From assembly GCA_022510485.1 (NCBI GenBank), contig JAFLTI010000017.1:1-42590 (forward strand): a stretch of 42,590 bases of DNA, given 5' to 3'. Made by a program: the position numbers and the translations under genes. The stretch is from Lentimicrobiaceae bacterium. Its GTDB lineage: Bacteria; Bacteroidota; Bacteroidia; Bacteroidales; P3. A model generated the notes under the pieces. The model worked only from the letters and a program-made list of their open reading frames with translations. It was not told where the DNA came from and made no database searches. Below, piece by piece: positions 42,394-42,590 of the stretch (positions are counted from its first letter, which is position 1; each line of letters opens with the position of its first letter).

Positions 42394-42590
42394 ACTGCAA
42401 TACCGATTGTATTGCAATATTAAAACATCCGCAAGAGAATACCAACAGCATTTCGCCAACCTTGACCAAACGGGCATTAAAGATTATGAACCAAAGAACG
42501 CCGCTCAATCGGCAGATTGTAGAAAAGAGAATGATGTAGCGGTCTATTTCCGTTCAAAACGGATGTAGCTTTGTGCCATCGGTTTGTAGG
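42394..42590. other. upstream region of the GT4 gene, no gene assigned
   Basis: An inverted repeat TGCAATAC-cgatt-GTATTGCA lies at 42396-42416, directly before the GT4 start codon. Minus-strand frames farther right (for example a short frame ending FERK near 42508-42545) could be the end of a neighbouring gene outside the window, but none is recognisable. No Bacteroidota promoter boxes were found with confidence. Confidence 0.4.

Overview
The window comes from a member of the Bacteroidota, most likely the order Bacteroidales. The evidence is: promoters of the Bacteroidota form (TTTG, about 19-20 bases, then TAnnTTTG); a giant secreted protein with a gliding-motility-associated C-terminal domain of the type IX secretion system; a gamma-alpha fused 2-oxoacid:ferredoxin oxidoreductase subunit; and the gene order of the YceD-L32-PlsX-FabH, SurA-type and thiamin clusters. 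No rRNA, tRNA, CRISPR array, transposase or phage gene was seen.

Layout from left to right. 1-212: end of a RelE/ParE-type toxin gene. 220-734: array of six related 75-79 bp units ending in a palindromic element. 733-3625 (minus): korB and korA. 3626-4030: 39-bp tandem repeats carrying a promoter. 4031-9364: 1777-residue type IX cargo protein. 9443-12185: yceD-rpmF-plsX-fabH, closed by a strong two-way terminator. 12258-17758 (minus): an M16 peptidase lipoprotein and a TonB-dependent receptor-like barrel. 17829-19859 (minus): a three-gene ABC transporter/GntR operon with a clear promoter and a dyad operator. 20038-22573: yifB and a DMT-family exporter. 22656-24131: guaB. 24205-29915: three successive PpiC/SurA-type periplasmic folding factors, a MoxR ATPase and an orphan HigA-like antitoxin. 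29920-35674 (minus): thiamin operon tenI/thiE2-thiE-thiG-thiC-thiH-thiF, led by a TPP riboswitch and a promoter whose -33 box lies in a second copy of the palindromic repeat.

From about 36.1 kb to the end the DNA is visibly more AT-rich and holds a surface-glycan locus: LicD-type transferase, GT-A glycosyltransferase, WbsX-like protein, GT2 and GT4 glycosyltransferases. Between the intact minus-strand genes lie short C-terminal stubs of other genes. One needs a single-base frameshift to be read through, and one resembles the C-terminus of the intact GT4 gene it follows. The licD gene also appears frameshifted at an A6 tract near its start. Together these suggest repeated gene replacement, and possibly phase variation, in the glycan locus.

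The points I would check first are the mosaic of 3' stubs and the licD homopolymer, the palindromic repeat family supplying a promoter element and abutting korB, the ThiF protein that has lost its usual cysteines in an operon without thiS, and the ABC/GntR operator. All calls rest on reading the sequence and on knowledge of families; no database search was run.
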